Shown here piece after piece: positions 34,908 to 44,564 of a stretch of DNA of 64,000 bases. Source of the DNA: Pseudarthrobacter sp. L1SW. Its GTDB lineage: Bacteria > Actinomycetota > Actinomycetes > Actinomycetales > Micrococcaceae. Numbering within the stretch: the first letter of the stretch is position 1; the number at the start of each line of letters is the position of its first letter. Location of the stretch: positions 1,054,001 through 1,118,000 of the forward strand of contig NZ_CP078079.1 in NCBI RefSeq assembly GCF_020809045.1, written 5' to 3'. The notes below the pieces were generated by a model, which saw nothing but the letters and a program-made list of their open reading frames with translations, searched no databases and was not told where the DNA came from. The translations under genes were made by a program, and so were the position numbers.

Positions 34908-35690
34908 TTATCCGTTGGTGCCGCCCACCTTGGCCACCTCAACGTGTACCCCCGCATCCCGAAACTTCTGCACCTGCCCGGGGTCGGCGCCGTCGTCCGT
35001 CACCAGGGTCCACGGCAGCGCGAGCCGTGCCCAGGCGTGGAAGGGCCGCAGCCCGAGCTTGGAGGAGTCCGCCAACACGTAGACTTCCCGGCCCCGGCGG
35101 GCCATGAGCTCCTTGAGGCGGGTCTGGGCGTGGTCGGCTTCGCAGATGCCGTCCTCGGCGGTGACGGCGTCGGCGCCCAGGAATACCCGGTCGAAGCTCA
35201 TCCGCTCCAGCCCAGCCTCGGCCAGCGGTCCCACAAAGCTCTGCGAAACGCTCCGGAGCCGGCCGCCGAGGCAGTCCACAACGATGCCCTCGGAATCGGC
35301 CAGCTCCTGCAGTGTGTTGATGCCCGGCGTCGTCACCGCCAACCGATCAAACCCGCGCAATTCGTGGGCAAGGGCACCCGCGGTGGAGCCGGCGTCGAGC
35401 AGGATGGACTCTCCGGGCTGGATTACGGACGCGGCCCAGCGGGCGATGGCGTGCTTCTGCTCAAACGCCTCGCCGGTACGCTGCCGCAGCGACGCCTCCG
35501 GGTGCGCACGCAGCGCCATCGCCCCGCCATAGGTGCGAGCCAGCCGGCCCTGCGAATTCAGCAGCGCAAGGTCGCGGCGGATCGTGGAGGCGGTCACCTC
35601 GAACCGGGCCGAAAGCTCCTCCACGGAGGCCAGGCCGGTGGTCACGGCAAGGTGGTAGATCTCCTCGCGCCGCGCGTTTGCGCTGAGCAT
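34908..35690 (-). CDS. DeoR-family repressor of the four-carbon acid sugar operon
   Basis: 260 residues from the ATG at 35690 (AAGGAG eight bases upstream). The N-terminal DeoR helix-turn-helix (ASVEELSARFEVTASTIRRDLALL) is followed by the sugar-phosphate-sensing DeoRC domain (ILLDAGSTAGALAH, FLGADAVTAEDGI, VYVLADSSKLG). It is the last gene of the kdgT-dtnK-pdxA2 operon, 84 bp after pdxA2, so it probably controls it and itself. The damaged DeoR gene at 7880-8421 is a close paralogue. Confidence 0.9.
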   Translation of the reverse strand: MLSANARREEIYHLAVTTGLASVEELSARFEVTASTIRRDLALLNSQGRLARTYGGAMALRAHPEASLRQRTGEAFEQKHAIARWAASVIQPGESILLDAGSTAGALAHELRGFDRLAVTTPGINTLQELADSEGIVVDCLGGRLRSVSQSFVGPLAEAGLERMSFDRVFLGADAVTAEDGICEADHAQTRLKELMARRGREVYVLADSSKLGLRPFHAWARLALPWTLVTDDGADPGQVQKFRDAGVHVEVAKVGGTNG

Positions 35691-35774
35691 TCCCGGTCTC
35701 CTTCCCATGGCAGTTGCGGACGGCAACGGCCGGTCAGCAATTCTACGCTGACCGGCCGTTATGCATGCTTTCCC

Positions 35775-36779
35775 CTAGACGGCCTCGTCACGCGACGGCG
35801 CCAGATCCACCGCCTGCCGCAGGGCCTCCAGAAGCGACTCGTGGTCCGCGACGTTCTTGCCCGCGATGTCGAAGGCAGTGCCGTGGTCAACGGATGTGCG
35901 AACCACGGGAAGCCCCACGGTGATGTTGACGCCGTTCTCCAGCCCGAGAACCTTCACCGGGCCGTGGCCCTGGTCGTGGTACTGCGCCACGACGAGGTCG
36001 AAGTCGCCGCGGCCGGCCAGGAAGAAGAGGGTGTCTGCGGGTAGCGGGCCAAAAGCGTCGATCCCGTCCGCCTGGGCCTTCTCGATGCCCGGCTGGATCT
36101 TTTCCGCCTCCTCCCCGTAACCGAACAGGCCGTTCTCGCCTGCGTGCGGGTTGATGGCACACACGGCGATCCGCGGGTTTTCGATGCCGGAGGCCTGCAG
36201 CAGTTCATAGCCGCGCTTGATGGTCCGGTAGACCAGGTCGCCGTTGATCTTGGCGATCGCATCGATCAGGCCGATGTGCGTGGTCACGTGGATGACCCGC
36301 ATCTTGGGGGCGGTCAGCATCATGGAAACTTCCTCGGTGCCGGTCAGTTCGGCGAGGAGTTCGGTGTGGCCAGGGTACTTGTGGCCGGCGGCGTGCAGGG
36401 CCGCCTTGTTCAGCGGGCCCGTGCAGATGGCATCCACCTGGCGGTCCATGGCCAGGGCGACGGCTTTCTCGATGAAAAGGAATGAACCGTGGCCGGCAGC
36501 GGCCGAGAGCTCACCCCACGCGAGGTCCGCCGGGATGCAGTCGATGTCGAGCACATCGATGGTGCCCTCGCTGAACAAAGCCTCCGACGGTTCCGAGACC
36601 CTGCGCAGGGTCAGCGGGCTGGAGACGATGTCCGCGGCAAGCTGCAGCCGGCGGAGGTCGCCGATTACCAGCATGCGGGCCTTCGACCGGAGTTCCGCGT
36701 CAGCCAGTGCTTTGACGATGATTTCCGGGCCAATGCCGGCTGCATCGCCCATGGTGATGGCAACAATCGGGCGTCCCAT
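35775..36779 (-). CDS. pdxA2: PdxA2-type four-carbon acid sugar 4-phosphate dehydrogenase
   Basis: 334 residues of the PdxA family. Visible motifs are ITMGDAAGIGPEII, CTGPLNKAALHAAGHKYPGHTELL (zinc-ligand His), INPHAGENGLFG and VAQYHDQGHGPVKVLG (further His). Classical PdxA acts in pyridoxal phosphate synthesis. Here the gene overlaps a DUF1537 kinase by one base (TAATG), the arrangement of PdxA2 enzymes. Those oxidise D-threonate- or D-erythronate-4-phosphate, which decarboxylates to dihydroxyacetone phosphate. I therefore assign it to acid sugar catabolism. Confidence 0.85.
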   Translation of the reverse strand: MGRPIVAITMGDAAGIGPEIIVKALADAELRSKARMLVIGDLRRLQLAADIVSSPLTLRRVSEPSEALFSEGTIDVLDIDCIPADLAWGELSAAAGHGSFLFIEKAVALAMDRQVDAICTGPLNKAALHAAGHKYPGHTELLAELTGTEEVSMMLTAPKMRVIHVTTHIGLIDAIAKINGDLVYRTIKRGYELLQASGIENPRIAVCAINPHAGENGLFGYGEEAEKIQPGIEKAQADGIDAFGPLPADTLFFLAGRGDFDLVVAQYHDQGHGPVKVLGLENGVNITVGLPVVRTSVDHGTAFDIAGKNVADHESLLEALRQAVDLAPSRDEAV

Positions 36780-37981
36780 TATTTGATACTCATTTCAGTC
36801 GTTGTGCCAGTAAGAAATTGTGTGGTCCGGGCCAGCGTACCGGCGTCCCCGAACGCGCCGGCCTTGGTGACCAGCAGGGGAAGGGGCTCGGGCAGCAGGC
36901 TCATCACGACGCCGGGCTCTATCTCGCCGAGGACAGTGAAGCTGCCCGCGCCGAGGGCCTTCAAAACCGCCGTGGCCGTTTCCCCGCCGGTCATGACGAG
37001 GGCGTCACAGTGCCCGACGCCCGCCGCGGTGGCGCGGGCCAGGGCCTCTGCCACCACAAGCGCCTGCGACTTGTCCACGACGCCCATCGGGTCCGGCGTC
37101 AGCACGACGTCGTTCCGGGTCATCACTTCTGCGACCTCGCGGGAAACGGCTGGCCCCTCCAGCGCGTTGTGGTCCAGCGTGATGTGCTCAGCGCCGGCGG
37201 CGACTAGCGCCTCGGTTTGCTGCCGGGCAAGGCTGGAGTAGCTGCCGATCACCGTCAGCGTCCTGCTGACGTGCTTGGGCTGCGCGATCCGCGCAGTTCC
37301 TTCTTCGCGTGCCGAGATGTGCGCCGCCAGTCCGCCCGAGCCCACAAGGAGTGCGGGAAAGTCCAGAAGGTCCGAGGCTGCTGCGATGGCTCCCAGGTCC
37401 TGGTCCGAGGAGGCATCCAGTACGACGGCGTCAATTCCGCGGGCGTGCACGGCCCGCAGCTGCCGCGCGAGTTCCTCGGGCGTGCGTCCGCGCGCTCCGG
37501 CGACGACTTCGGCGGTGAGGCCGCCGGCGGCAAGTGCCTGGGTGACGTCACCCCCGAAGCTTCCACCAGTGTTCTGGAGGCCGTTGACGTGGACGATGCC
37601 GCCTTGCGTGGTCCTGCCCGTGCCCGGAAAGGCCGGAGCCACGATGGCCAGAGCCTTGCCGCGGCCCCGGGTGATCCCTGTCAGTGTTGCCGCAACCTCA
37701 GCGCCGACATTGCCCCGAAGCAGCGAATCGACCTTCTTGAAGATCCTGCGGTCCTGCTCCAGGGCACGCCCGACGGCGGAGCTGGCGGCAGAGGCCGCCT
37801 CCGCCGCCGCCAGGTAGCGGCTTTCGGTGTTGATCGAAAGGATCTTAGCCTCGGGCCACGTGCCGTCGACGTCGAGGATTACAGAACTGCTGTGCGTGGG
37901 TCCGTAGGCTGCGGCAGCATCTGCCGCTCCCGTCAGGTCGTCGGCGATGATTGCCCAGCACGGGGTTGAGTCGGTGGTCAT
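36779..37981 (-). CDS. dtnK: Four-carbon acid sugar kinase (DUF1537, DtnK/OtnK type)
   Basis: 400 residues. The N-terminal [19 protein letters not shown] carries the DUF1537 Asp-Asp-Leu-Thr-Gly motif, followed by the [14 protein letters not shown] substrate-site segment. The C-terminal nucleotide-binding part has [17 protein letters not shown]. It phosphorylates D-threonate or D-erythronate with ATP, feeding PdxA2. Its start overlaps the permease stop by four bases (ATGA). Confidence 0.85.
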   Translation of the reverse strand: MTTDSTPCWAIIADDLTGAADAAAAYGPTHSSSVILDVDGTWPEAKILSINTESRYLAAAEAASAASSAVGRALEQDRRIFKKVDSLLRGNVGAEVAATLTGITRGRGKALAIVAPAFPGTGRTTQGGIVHVNGLQNTGGSFGGDVTQALAAGGLTAEVVAGARGRTPEELARQLRAVHARGIDAVVLDASSDQDLGAIAAASDLLDFPALLVGSGGLAAHISAREEGTARIAQPKHVSRTLTVIGSYSSLARQQTEALVAAGAEHITLDHNALEGPAVSREVAEVMTRNDVVLTPDPMGVVDKSQALVVAEALARATAAGVGHCDALVMTGGETATAVLKALGAGSFTVLGEIEPGVVMSLLPEPLPLLVTKAGAFGDAGTLARTTQFLTGTTTEMSIK

Positions 37982-38967
37982 ACTGCGTGCGCAACCTCAG
38001 GTGCTGCTGCGGCTTCCTTCGCCTTGAGGCGCTTGGCGTACCAGGCAACGATGATGGGGCAACCGATGGCGGTCACAACGACAGAAGCGGCAACCAGGAC
38101 GGTGGCGGGTCCGGCGGCGGGGAGGTATGCAGGATTGGCTGCAGCCACCAGCATGGGGACCGTTGCCGCGTTGCCGGCGGTTGTGGCAGCGGCAAGACCG
38201 GCCAGGCCGGTGCCTCCGCTCAGCTTGTCAGCGAAGAAGAGCACAGCGCCGCCGACGATCAGCACGAACAGGCCGAGGGCGATACCCAGCAGGCCTGCGC
38301 TGAGCACCTTTTCGAGGTTCAGGCCAAAGCCGAGGGCGAGGGCGAAGAACGGGATAAGAACCGGCGCCGCGGAGGACAGGAACTTACGCATGGCCGGGTC
38401 GAGGGTGCCCAGGAGGACTCCAAGGAGCAGGGGGATAATGGCGCCCACCAGGGCCTGCCACGGGAAGGCCGACAGGCCCGCGACGCCCAGCGTCAGCATC
38501 GTCAGGAAGGGACCGGATTCAAGCGTCATGACGGAGTAGGCGGCAACGTCCTTCGGCTTACCATACTGGCCCATGAGCGCCATGTACATGCCGCCGTTGG
38601 TGTCATTCAGGGCTGCCAGGATGGCCAGGACGGACAAACCTGCAAGGAGCCCGCCCTCGATGGGAAGTTCGCTCATGAACCTGCCGGCAATGACACCGAT
38701 GATCACCGCGAACAGGACCTTGGCGCCGAAAAGGACGCCGCCCTTCTTCAGGATGTAAGGAGTGGCCTTGATGTCGATGCTTGCACCCATGCAGACGTAG
38801 AACACGGCCAGGATCGTGGTGCCGCCGGTGAAGAGAGCGCCCGTGAACGAGCCGAAAAACTTGGCAGAGTCAGGCGCGAAAGTGGCCAGAAGGGCACCGA
38901 TGAGAAGGGGGATCAGCATCATGCCGCCAGGGACTTTTTCCATGGTGGCCTTGATCGGAACAGACAT
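37978..38967 (-). CDS. kdgT: 2-keto-3-deoxygluconate permease family transporter
   Basis: 329 residues with about ten membrane segments and the KdgT N-terminus ([25 protein letters not shown]). It also has [20 protein letters not shown] and [15 protein letters not shown], motifs conserved in the family. As first gene of an operon with a four-carbon acid sugar kinase, it probably imports threonate/erythronate rather than ketodeoxygluconate; this is inferred from context. Confidence 0.85.
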   Translation of the reverse strand: MSVPIKATMEKVPGGMMLIPLLIGALLATFAPDSAKFFGSFTGALFTGGTTILAVFYVCMGASIDIKATPYILKKGGVLFGAKVLFAVIIGVIAGRFMSELPIEGGLLAGLSVLAILAALNDTNGGMYMALMGQYGKPKDVAAYSVMTLESGPFLTMLTLGVAGLSAFPWQALVGAIIPLLLGVLLGTLDPAMRKFLSSAAPVLIPFFALALGFGLNLEKVLSAGLLGIALGLFVLIVGGAVLFFADKLSGGTGLAGLAAATTAGNAATVPMLVAAANPAYLPAAGPATVLVAASVVVTAIGCPIIVAWYAKRLKAKEAAAAPEVAHAV

Positions 38968-39031
38968 GCAGCAACCTCATTGTTGTCGGGGGAGAGGGGG
39001 ATCGAGCCGCCCGGCTTCGACCATGATAAGG

Positions 39032-39061
39032 ATCATAATGAGTAATGCGCGTTTAGCGCAA
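39032..39061 (-). promoter_or_regulatory. Promoter of the kdgT-dtnK-pdxA2-deoR operon
   Basis: Read on the minus strand, TTGCGC (39056-39061) and TATGAT (39032-39037) are 18 bp apart. The -35 element overlaps the first palindrome listed for this region, fitting repression. Confidence 0.6.
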
Positions 39062-39083
39062 GCCCATATGCGCGAAACGCGCA
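39046..39083. promoter_or_regulatory. Paired palindromic operators (DeoR sites)
   Basis: TGCGCGTTTAGCGCA (39046-39060) and TGCGCGAAACGCGCA (39069-39083) have centres 23 bp apart. The second is a perfect palindrome with the TTTCG core seen in many DeoR-family sites. Confidence 0.7.
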
Positions 39084-39240
39084 AGACTATTTCCTTTCAA
39101 GCGCCGTGCCGGCGGCAGGCGCGCTGCCCTTGGCACCGCCCTTGACAGCAACACCGGGCTTGGGGAATATCAGAAGTCCGGTGCGCATTGCTGTCCCTCG
39201 CAAGCCGTCTTGCGGTCCGGATTCCCGAAGGGGTTGCCCG

Positions 39241-40236
39241 ATGCGGTCAGCGCTCACTCGTCCCAGATTCTTCCGGAGTGTGGCCGCGACCGCCGCCGCC
39301 ATTCTGGCGGTCTCTACCGCGGGTTGCACGGGTGCCCCGGAGCAGGGCGGGTCCGCCACGCCTGACGTACGGATCGCTGCCGTCGGCGACATGAACGACG
39401 CAGGGAACATTGACCCTGACAGCCCGTCCGGCCGGAACGCTGCTGCGATCACCCGGCTCGTGCAGGACAACGAGATCGACGCGTTCCTGGGTCTCGGCGA
39501 CTTCCAGTACGACACCGCCTACTGCGACGACTACGTGAACTACTGGGCTACCCTGTGGAGTGGCACGATGCCCAAGTTGTACTGGGTTTCGGCCCCCAAC
39601 CATGACTGGGAACCCGGCCGCAACGAGGACCTCGACAATTTCATGAACGGCCAGTGCCCGGGGTCTCCGGAGAAGGCTGCGATCAACATGGAGCGTGGAC
39701 GCATCGGCAACGGGGAGGCGTACTCGAAGGACCTTGGGAACTGGCACTTCGCGTTCCTGTCCTCAGCGCACTGGCGGTACAACCCCGCACAGGCCGGGGC
39801 GATGACAAGATGGCTGGACAGGGACCTCGCCGCCGCGAAGGAGGCGGGGAAGCACCTGGCGGTGGTGCACCATGAGCCCTACTTCACGTCGACCACGGCC
39901 GAGCACGAGCGGGCTGGCGACCACAAGCCGTGGATCGATGTGATGTGGAAGCACCGGGTCCGCCTGACCCTGTCAGGATCACAGCACAATTACGAGCGGT
40001 CATGTCCGGTGAACAATAAGGACAAGTGCGTCGACGACGGGATGACGGCGTTCCAGGTTTCCACGGGCGGGATTGCACTCCGCCCCTTCACCAGTAGTCC
40101 GCGCTACATCGAGAAGCGGTTCAGCGACACACACGGATTCCTTCGGCTGACGTTGCATTCTGACGGGTCCTTCGATTGGAACTTCGTTGCAACACGGGGG
40201 CCGAGCACGGACTCGGGGACGCGTCCCGCGCCGTAG
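39241..40236 (+). CDS. Secreted metallophosphoesterase lipoprotein
   Basis: 331 residues from the ATG at 39241 (GAAGGGG upstream). A lipoprotein signal ends at STAGC. The calcineurin-like phosphoesterase metal motifs are recognisable: AAVGDMND, FLGLGDFQYD, SAPNHDWE, LAVVHHEPYF and LSGSQHNYER. Asp, Asn and His at these positions would hold a two-metal centre. It probably releases phosphate from extracellular esters. The divergent neighbour is the acid sugar operon, with no functional link visible. Confidence 0.8.
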   Translation: MRSALTRPRFFRSVAATAAAILAVSTAGCTGAPEQGGSATPDVRIAAVGDMNDAGNIDPDSPSGRNAAAITRLVQDNEIDAFLGLGDFQYDTAYCDDYVNYWATLWSGTMPKLYWVSAPNHDWEPGRNEDLDNFMNGQCPGSPEKAAINMERGRIGNGEAYSKDLGNWHFAFLSSAHWRYNPAQAGAMTRWLDRDLAAAKEAGKHLAVVHHEPYFTSTTAEHERAGDHKPWIDVMWKHRVRLTLSGSQHNYERSCPVNNKDKCVDDGMTAFQVSTGGIALRPFTSSPRYIEKRFSDTHGFLRLTLHSDGSFDWNFVATRGPSTDSGTRPAP

Positions 40237-40254
40237 CTAGATACATCCAGAGCA

Positions 40255-42210
40255 CTAGCTGATGGCGGTCATGACGTTCCAGCCGTCGCCGACGTTGATG
40301 CGCCAGCCGAAGAGGCCGTTGCCGGTGCCGGGGTAGGTCCAGAGGGTGCCGTTGGTGTCGCGGGCGGTGAGGTCGGGTTTGCCGTCGCCGGTGAGGTCGC
40401 CGGCGGCGCTGATGGCGGTCATGACGTTCCAGCCGTCGCCGACGTTGATGCGCCAGCCGAAGAGGCCGTTGCCGGTACCGGGGTAGGTCCAGAGGGTGCC
40501 GTTGGTGTCGCGGGCGGTGAGGTCGGGTTTGCCGTCGCCGGTGAGGTCGCCGGCGGCGCTGATGGCGGTCATGACGTTCCAGCCGTCGCCGACTTTGATG
40601 CGCCAGCCGAAGAGGCCGTTGCCGGTGCCGGGGTAGGTCCAGAGGGTGCCGTTGGTGTCGCGGGCGGTGAGGTCGGGTTTGCCGTCGCCGGTGAGGTCGC
40701 CGGCGGCGCTGATGGCGGTCATGACGTTCCAGCCGTCGCCGACTTTGATGCGCCAGCCGAAGAGGCCGTTGCCGGTGCCGGGGTAGGTCCAGAGGGTGCC
40801 GTTGGTGTCGCGGGCGGTGAGGTCGGGTTTGCCGTCGCCGGTGAGGTCGCCGGCGGCGCTGATGGCGGTCATGACGTTCCAGCCGTCGCCGACTTTGATG
40901 CGCCAGCCGAAGAGGCCGTTGCCGGTGCCGGGGTAGGTCCAGAGGGTGCCGTTGGTGTCCCGGGCCAGGAGGTCGGGCAGACCGTCGCCGGTAAAGTCCC
41001 GTGCTGCCGCCACAGGAGCAGGGAGCCAGGCCTCACGGCCCGTGTTGAGCAGGCGGTTAGGCGTGCCCGGTGACGCGCCGGTGATAACACCCGGGACGGC
41101 GGCTGAGGTTAGCTCCGCGGAAACTCCTGCCGGCGCATGCCCGGGGTTTTGGGACAGGACTACGGCCGCAGCCCCGGCAACGTGCGGGGCGGCCATGGAC
41201 GTTCCGTTCAAGGTGGCCGTCGCCGTCGTCGAGGTGTGCCCGGCTGACAGGATGCCGACGCCGGGCGCGTAGAGGTCAACGCAGCTGCCGTGGTTCGAGA
41301 ACCATGCCTGGCGGTCCGAGGAATCGCTGGCTGCCACAGTCAGCGCCTCGGGCACCCGTGCGGGGGACCGGGTGCAGGCATCCACCCCGGTGTTGCCTGC
41401 GGCCACGACTGTTGTGACGCCGTCGCTGATGACGCCCCGGACGGCCGCGTCCACCACACTGTTGGCCCCGCTGCCTAGGCTGAGGTTGGCGACGGCGGGT
41501 GTCCCCGCGGCGTGATGCGCCGCAATCCAGTCAAGGCCCGCGACGACGTCCGAATCGTAGCCGGAGCCTTCGCAGTCAAGGACGCGAACCGGAACAATGG
41601 TCGCGGCCTTCGCCACCCCGAACGTCCTGCCGGCGATGGTTCCGGCAACGTGGGTGCCGTGTCCGTTGCAGTCGCCGCTGCCCAATCCGTCGGCGACGGC
41701 GGTCCAGCCCGCCGCGACCCGCCCGCTAAAATCCGTGTGCGCAGCCAGCACTCCGGTATCGATCACATAGGCGTTGACGCCGGCCCCTGAGGACGGCGGC
41801 GTGAACGTGCCGGAGAGCGGGAGCGACTGTTGGTCGATCCTGTCCAGCCCCCACGGCGGCGACTGTTGGGTCTCATCCAGCGAAACGGGCGCGTCCACCT
41901 CGATGGCCGCGATCCGGGGCGAACGGGCCAGGGCAGCGGCCTGCCCCTTCGTGGCTGTGATAACTGCACCCCGCACCGCGGCGGAGAAGGTTTTTCCCAC
42001 GGCCACGCCCTGGGACCGCAGGCCCTGGGCTTCGTTGGCGACGTCGGCGCCTGGGGAAAAGCTGACCAGGTACCGTTCTGTGCCGCCCTGGTCGGGCTGG
42101 CCGGGCGCCACAGCAGAGGTTGCCGCAGCAGCTGGCAAGGCTGCCGGCAGAACAGCGGCCGCAACCATGAAGGCGCCAAGGGCGCCCAGCAGTCGTTTCG
42201 AAGATGGCAT
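40255..42210 (-). CDS. Secreted subtilase (S8, proteinase K-like) with C-terminal FG-GAP/VCBS-type repeats
   Basis: 651 residues with a Sec signal ([23 protein letters not shown]). An I9 propeptide occupies about residues 45-110. The catalytic triad is Asp151 (AYVIDTG), His184 (GHGTHVAG) and Ser338 ([13 protein letters not shown]), with the oxyanion Asn273 (AAGNTG). From about residue 395 to the end there are five 50-residue units with [18 protein letters not shown], a Ca2+-binding Asp-rich loop as in FG-GAP/VCBS repeats. The last unit breaks off at TAIS. It is an exported protease, probably calcium-stabilised. Confidence 0.9.
   Translation of the reverse strand: MPSSKRLLGALGAFMVAAAVLPAALPAAAATSAVAPGQPDQGGTERYLVSFSPGADVANEAQGLRSQGVAVGKTFSAAVRGAVITATKGQAAALARSPRIAAIEVDAPVSLDETQQSPPWGLDRIDQQSLPLSGTFTPPSSGAGVNAYVIDTGVLAAHTDFSGRVAAGWTAVADGLGSGDCNGHGTHVAGTIAGRTFGVAKAATIVPVRVLDCEGSGYDSDVVAGLDWIAAHHAAGTPAVANLSLGSGANSVVDAAVRGVISDGVTTVVAAGNTGVDACTRSPARVPEALTVAASDSSDRQAWFSNHGSCVDLYAPGVGILSAGHTSTTATATLNGTSMAAPHVAGAAAVVLSQNPGHAPAGVSAELTSAAVPGVITGASPGTPNRLLNTGREAWLPAPVAAARDFTGDGLPDLLARDTNGTLWTYPGTGNGLFGWRIKVGDGWNVMTAISAAGDLTGDGKPDLTARDTNGTLWTYPGTGNGLFGWRIKVGDGWNVMTAISAAGDLTGDGKPDLTARDTNGTLWTYPGTGNGLFGWRIKVGDGWNVMTAISAAGDLTGDGKPDLTARDTNGTLWTYPGTGNGLFGWRINVGDGWNVMTAISAAGDLTGDGKPDLTARDTNGTLWTYPGTGNGLFGWRINVGDGWNVMTAIS
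40261..41010. repeat. Five tandem 150-bp units inside the subtilase gene
   Basis: Units begin at 40261, 40411, 40561, 40711 and 40861. The first four differ by only one or two bases (for example gttgatg versus tttgatg, ggtgccg versus ggtaccg). The fifth diverges after about 40960. Such identity points to recent unequal recombination or gene conversion. Confidence 0.9.
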
Positions 42211-42399
42211 GGTTATCTTTCCCCCCTGTGCACTCCGGCTGAGCCCGAAGCCTGTCCCGACGCTGGGTCCCGCCCAGAAAACCGGCCGCTGTGGACCTAG
42301 AAAAGTCTACAGGAGCAGTCCGGGCCACGGCCGCTGGCGAGCCGCAGGGGGAATCCCGCAACTCCTTTCAAAGGTTTGCCGGCGTGGCACAGTGGCTTT

Positions 42400-42630
42400 A
42401 TGAGCATCGAACAGTGGTGGGCAAAACTGCAGCCATCCACGAAGGAGTGGCTGATCGAGAACAACGGCGACGTGGTCCCGCCGGCGGTGGTGGCAGAGAT
42501 TGCCCAGGCGGGCGGACCGCCCAGTGACGATTCATGGTGGGCGAGCCAAAGTGAAACCCAGGGGCACTATTTCCCCGACGACGCCATCGACTGGGTCGAG
42601 ACAACCGCGAACGACGAGGCCGCCGAATAG
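42400..42630 (+). CDS. Small acidic protein (76 residues)
   Basis: The ATG at 42400 opens MSIEQWWAKLQPSTKEWLIENNGDVVP, a Trp-rich amphipathic start; the rest is acidic (WASQSETQGHYFPDDAIDWVE). No cysteines or membrane segment. The ribosome binding site is weak. I recall similar short proteins in actinobacteria without function. Confidence 0.6.
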   Translation: MSIEQWWAKLQPSTKEWLIENNGDVVPPAVVAEIAQAGGPPSDDSWWASQSETQGHYFPDDAIDWVETTANDEAAE

Positions 42631-42702
42631 CACCTTGCGCCTCCTGTGGCGTTCCCCGCCCAGCGGATCCTAACTGGCAGGAGTTCGCGGTGGCGCCCGT
42701 CT

Positions 42703-43428
42703 TCAAAGCGTGGCGGGAATCGGGCGCCCAGGGAAGAGCGTGGAGTATTGCCGCCGGTACATGCGGCGTCCGACCAGCCGGTAGGCAAGCCGGACCGGCA
42801 GGGGGATTTCCTTGAACAGTTCCGCCCGGTCCTTGGGCGGATTCGTGGCAAGCACCATGCCGAGGTAGGCCACCATGAACTTCTTGTCGAACTGCTCAAT
42901 CCCGTGCTGGCCCACCCCTTCCATCTCCTTCTGGTTCATCACCCGGTCCACTACGGGCATCACCTCGGTGACCTCACGGCGGAGGTGCACCTTGAGGACG
43001 GATGAGAGGTCCTCGTAGAGGTCGGCGAGTTCCGTGCCCGCCTCGGTGTCCGCCGTTTGCATCCAGCGCAGCCTGACAGGCTCGATGGCCTCAAGCCGCT
43101 GCGTGACCTGCTTATGCTGTTCAAGCATCAGGCCCACGTGCAGGGCGCAGGCCGGCGCGCGCTCCGCAATTTGCGGGTACATGAGCAGGTCTTCGCCCTC
43201 GTGGTGGACGTGGAGCACCTTGTCGAAGTTCCCGAGCACCTCACCCACGTACGCGGCCCGGCCGGTATCGCCGGGCCTTACGGAACGCACCAGGCCGGGT
43301 GCTTCGTCGTAGGCCCACAGGAAAAAGCGGTGGATGCGCCGCATGGCCGCCGTCCCGGTACACAGGACCGGCCCGGACGGAAGTGGAGCCGCGGTCTCGC
43401 CGGGCTGCATGGTGAAGAAGTCGGTCAT
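42703..43428 (-). CDS. Hemerythrin HHE-domain protein
   Basis: 241 residues. A four-helix hemerythrin-like domain spans about residues 28-170. Di-iron ligand motifs are visible: RIHRFFLWAYDEA, KVLHVHHEGEDLLMYPQI (His-x-x-x-Glu), LMLEQHKQV and VHLRREVTEVMP. The C-terminal tail (LVGRRMYRRQYSTLFPG) is basic. These proteins bind O2 or NO or act in iron/oxidative sensing; the role is unknown here. Single gene. Confidence 0.85.
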   Translation of the reverse strand: MTDFFTMQPGETAAPLPSGPVLCTGTAAMRRIHRFFLWAYDEAPGLVRSVRPGDTGRAAYVGEVLGNFDKVLHVHHEGEDLLMYPQIAERAPACALHVGLMLEQHKQVTQRLEAIEPVRLRWMQTADTEAGTELADLYEDLSSVLKVHLRREVTEVMPVVDRVMNQKEMEGVGQHGIEQFDKKFMVAYLGMVLATNPPKDRAELFKEIPLPVRLAYRLVGRRMYRRQYSTLFPGRPIPATL

Positions 43429-43641
43429 CGGTGGCCCCTAACGGCGCTGAATCGAGACCAGGACCTCTCCCCGGGAGCATCGTATCGCTCGCCTCCGGGC
43501 CGCACAATGGCCTGCAGGACGGGTCCCTCGGCTCGCCGGAACTGCCTACCCAATGTGCGTTAGGGGGCGCCGTTGCCTGTAATGCCGCCGTGGCCAGTGC
43601 CAGACTTAAAATGACCCGTGGACATTCAAAGAAGGTCTGCC

Positions 43642-44448
43642 ATGACGACCCACAGCCATCGGCCGCGCGGGTGGGCGGCCCGGCATGACGTCCTGCTTTA
43701 CCTTGTGCTGGCATACGTTATCGCGTGGTCCATCTGGCCGCTGGTCCTGTTGAACCCGGTGAGCAGCCCGCTGGTTCCGTTTGGGCCGGGGCTGGCCGCC
43801 GTCCTGGTTGCCGTCACGGCGGGTGGCCGCAGGGAGTTGTTCGGGCTTCTGCGCCAGCTGGGGCGGTGGCGGGTCCATCCGGGATGGTACGGCGTTGCGC
43901 TGGGTGTGCCCTTGGCCGTGGCGGGCATCGCCTTTGGGGCTGCCGTCATGGCCGGAGCGCCGGTCCCGCGCTGGGAACCGTCCGATCTTCTGCAGGTTGC
44001 CGGCTCCATCGCTGTCACAGTGGTCATCGTGGGGATCTTCGAGGAGCTGGGCTGGCGGGGCTTTCTCCTGCCGCGGCTGCAGCGCGGCCGGAGCGCGCTG
44101 GCGGCCGCAGTGTTGGTAGGCCTGGTGTGGCTGCCGTGGCACCTTCCCGAATTCGTGTCGGATCCGGGCCAGCGGCCCCTTGCCCCATTCGCGATCTACA
44201 TCCTGGGACAGTCGGTGGTGCTCGCCTGGCTCTACAACAGCTCCCACGCAAGCCTGCCGATGGTCATCCTGTTCCACGCCGCCCTCAACAGCTACGCGAG
44301 GTTCTTCCTTTCCGAACTGCAGGGAGGCGGCCCATACCTTGTGGCGTGGTACGCCCTGGCCGGCGTGACCGCCGTCCTTGCCCTGGCTGTCACGGCGTAT
44401 GCCGGCAGCCGCAACCTTGCCAGGAGTGAACTCAAGCCTGTCCACTAG
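43642..44448 (+). CDS. CPBP-family intramembrane glutamic protease
   Basis: 268 residues from the ATG at 43642 (AAGAAGG seven bases upstream). About seven membrane segments. The CPBP motifs are all present: FEELGWRGFLLPRL (Glu-Glu-x-x-x-Arg), LVWLPWHLPEF (His) and FHAALNSY (His-x-x-x-Asn). These residues form the active site of Rce1-type proteases. In bacteria such proteins are linked to bacteriocin self-immunity or envelope signalling. Stand-alone gene. Confidence 0.85.
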   Translation: MTTHSHRPRGWAARHDVLLYLVLAYVIAWSIWPLVLLNPVSSPLVPFGPGLAAVLVAVTAGGRRELFGLLRQLGRWRVHPGWYGVALGVPLAVAGIAFGAAVMAGAPVPRWEPSDLLQVAGSIAVTVVIVGIFEELGWRGFLLPRLQRGRSALAAAVLVGLVWLPWHLPEFVSDPGQRPLAPFAIYILGQSVVLAWLYNSSHASLPMVILFHAALNSYARFFLSELQGGGPYLVAWYALAGVTAVLALAVTAYAGSRNLARSELKPVH

Positions 44449-44564
44449 CGCAGCGGGACCTGCCGTTGCGCTGGCGCCGGACCTAAGTCCCTGTTCCGGG
44501 AGGCGGTTTAAAGCGTAGGTTGAAGGAGAGTCCCGGAACAGCGGGGCCAGCGCGAGGGGGCATC

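Noticed and set aside
40261..41010. Regular 150-bp repeats considered as a CRISPR or satellite array
   Set aside because: Units are far too long, lack spacers and are in frame inside a protease gene as 50-residue domains.
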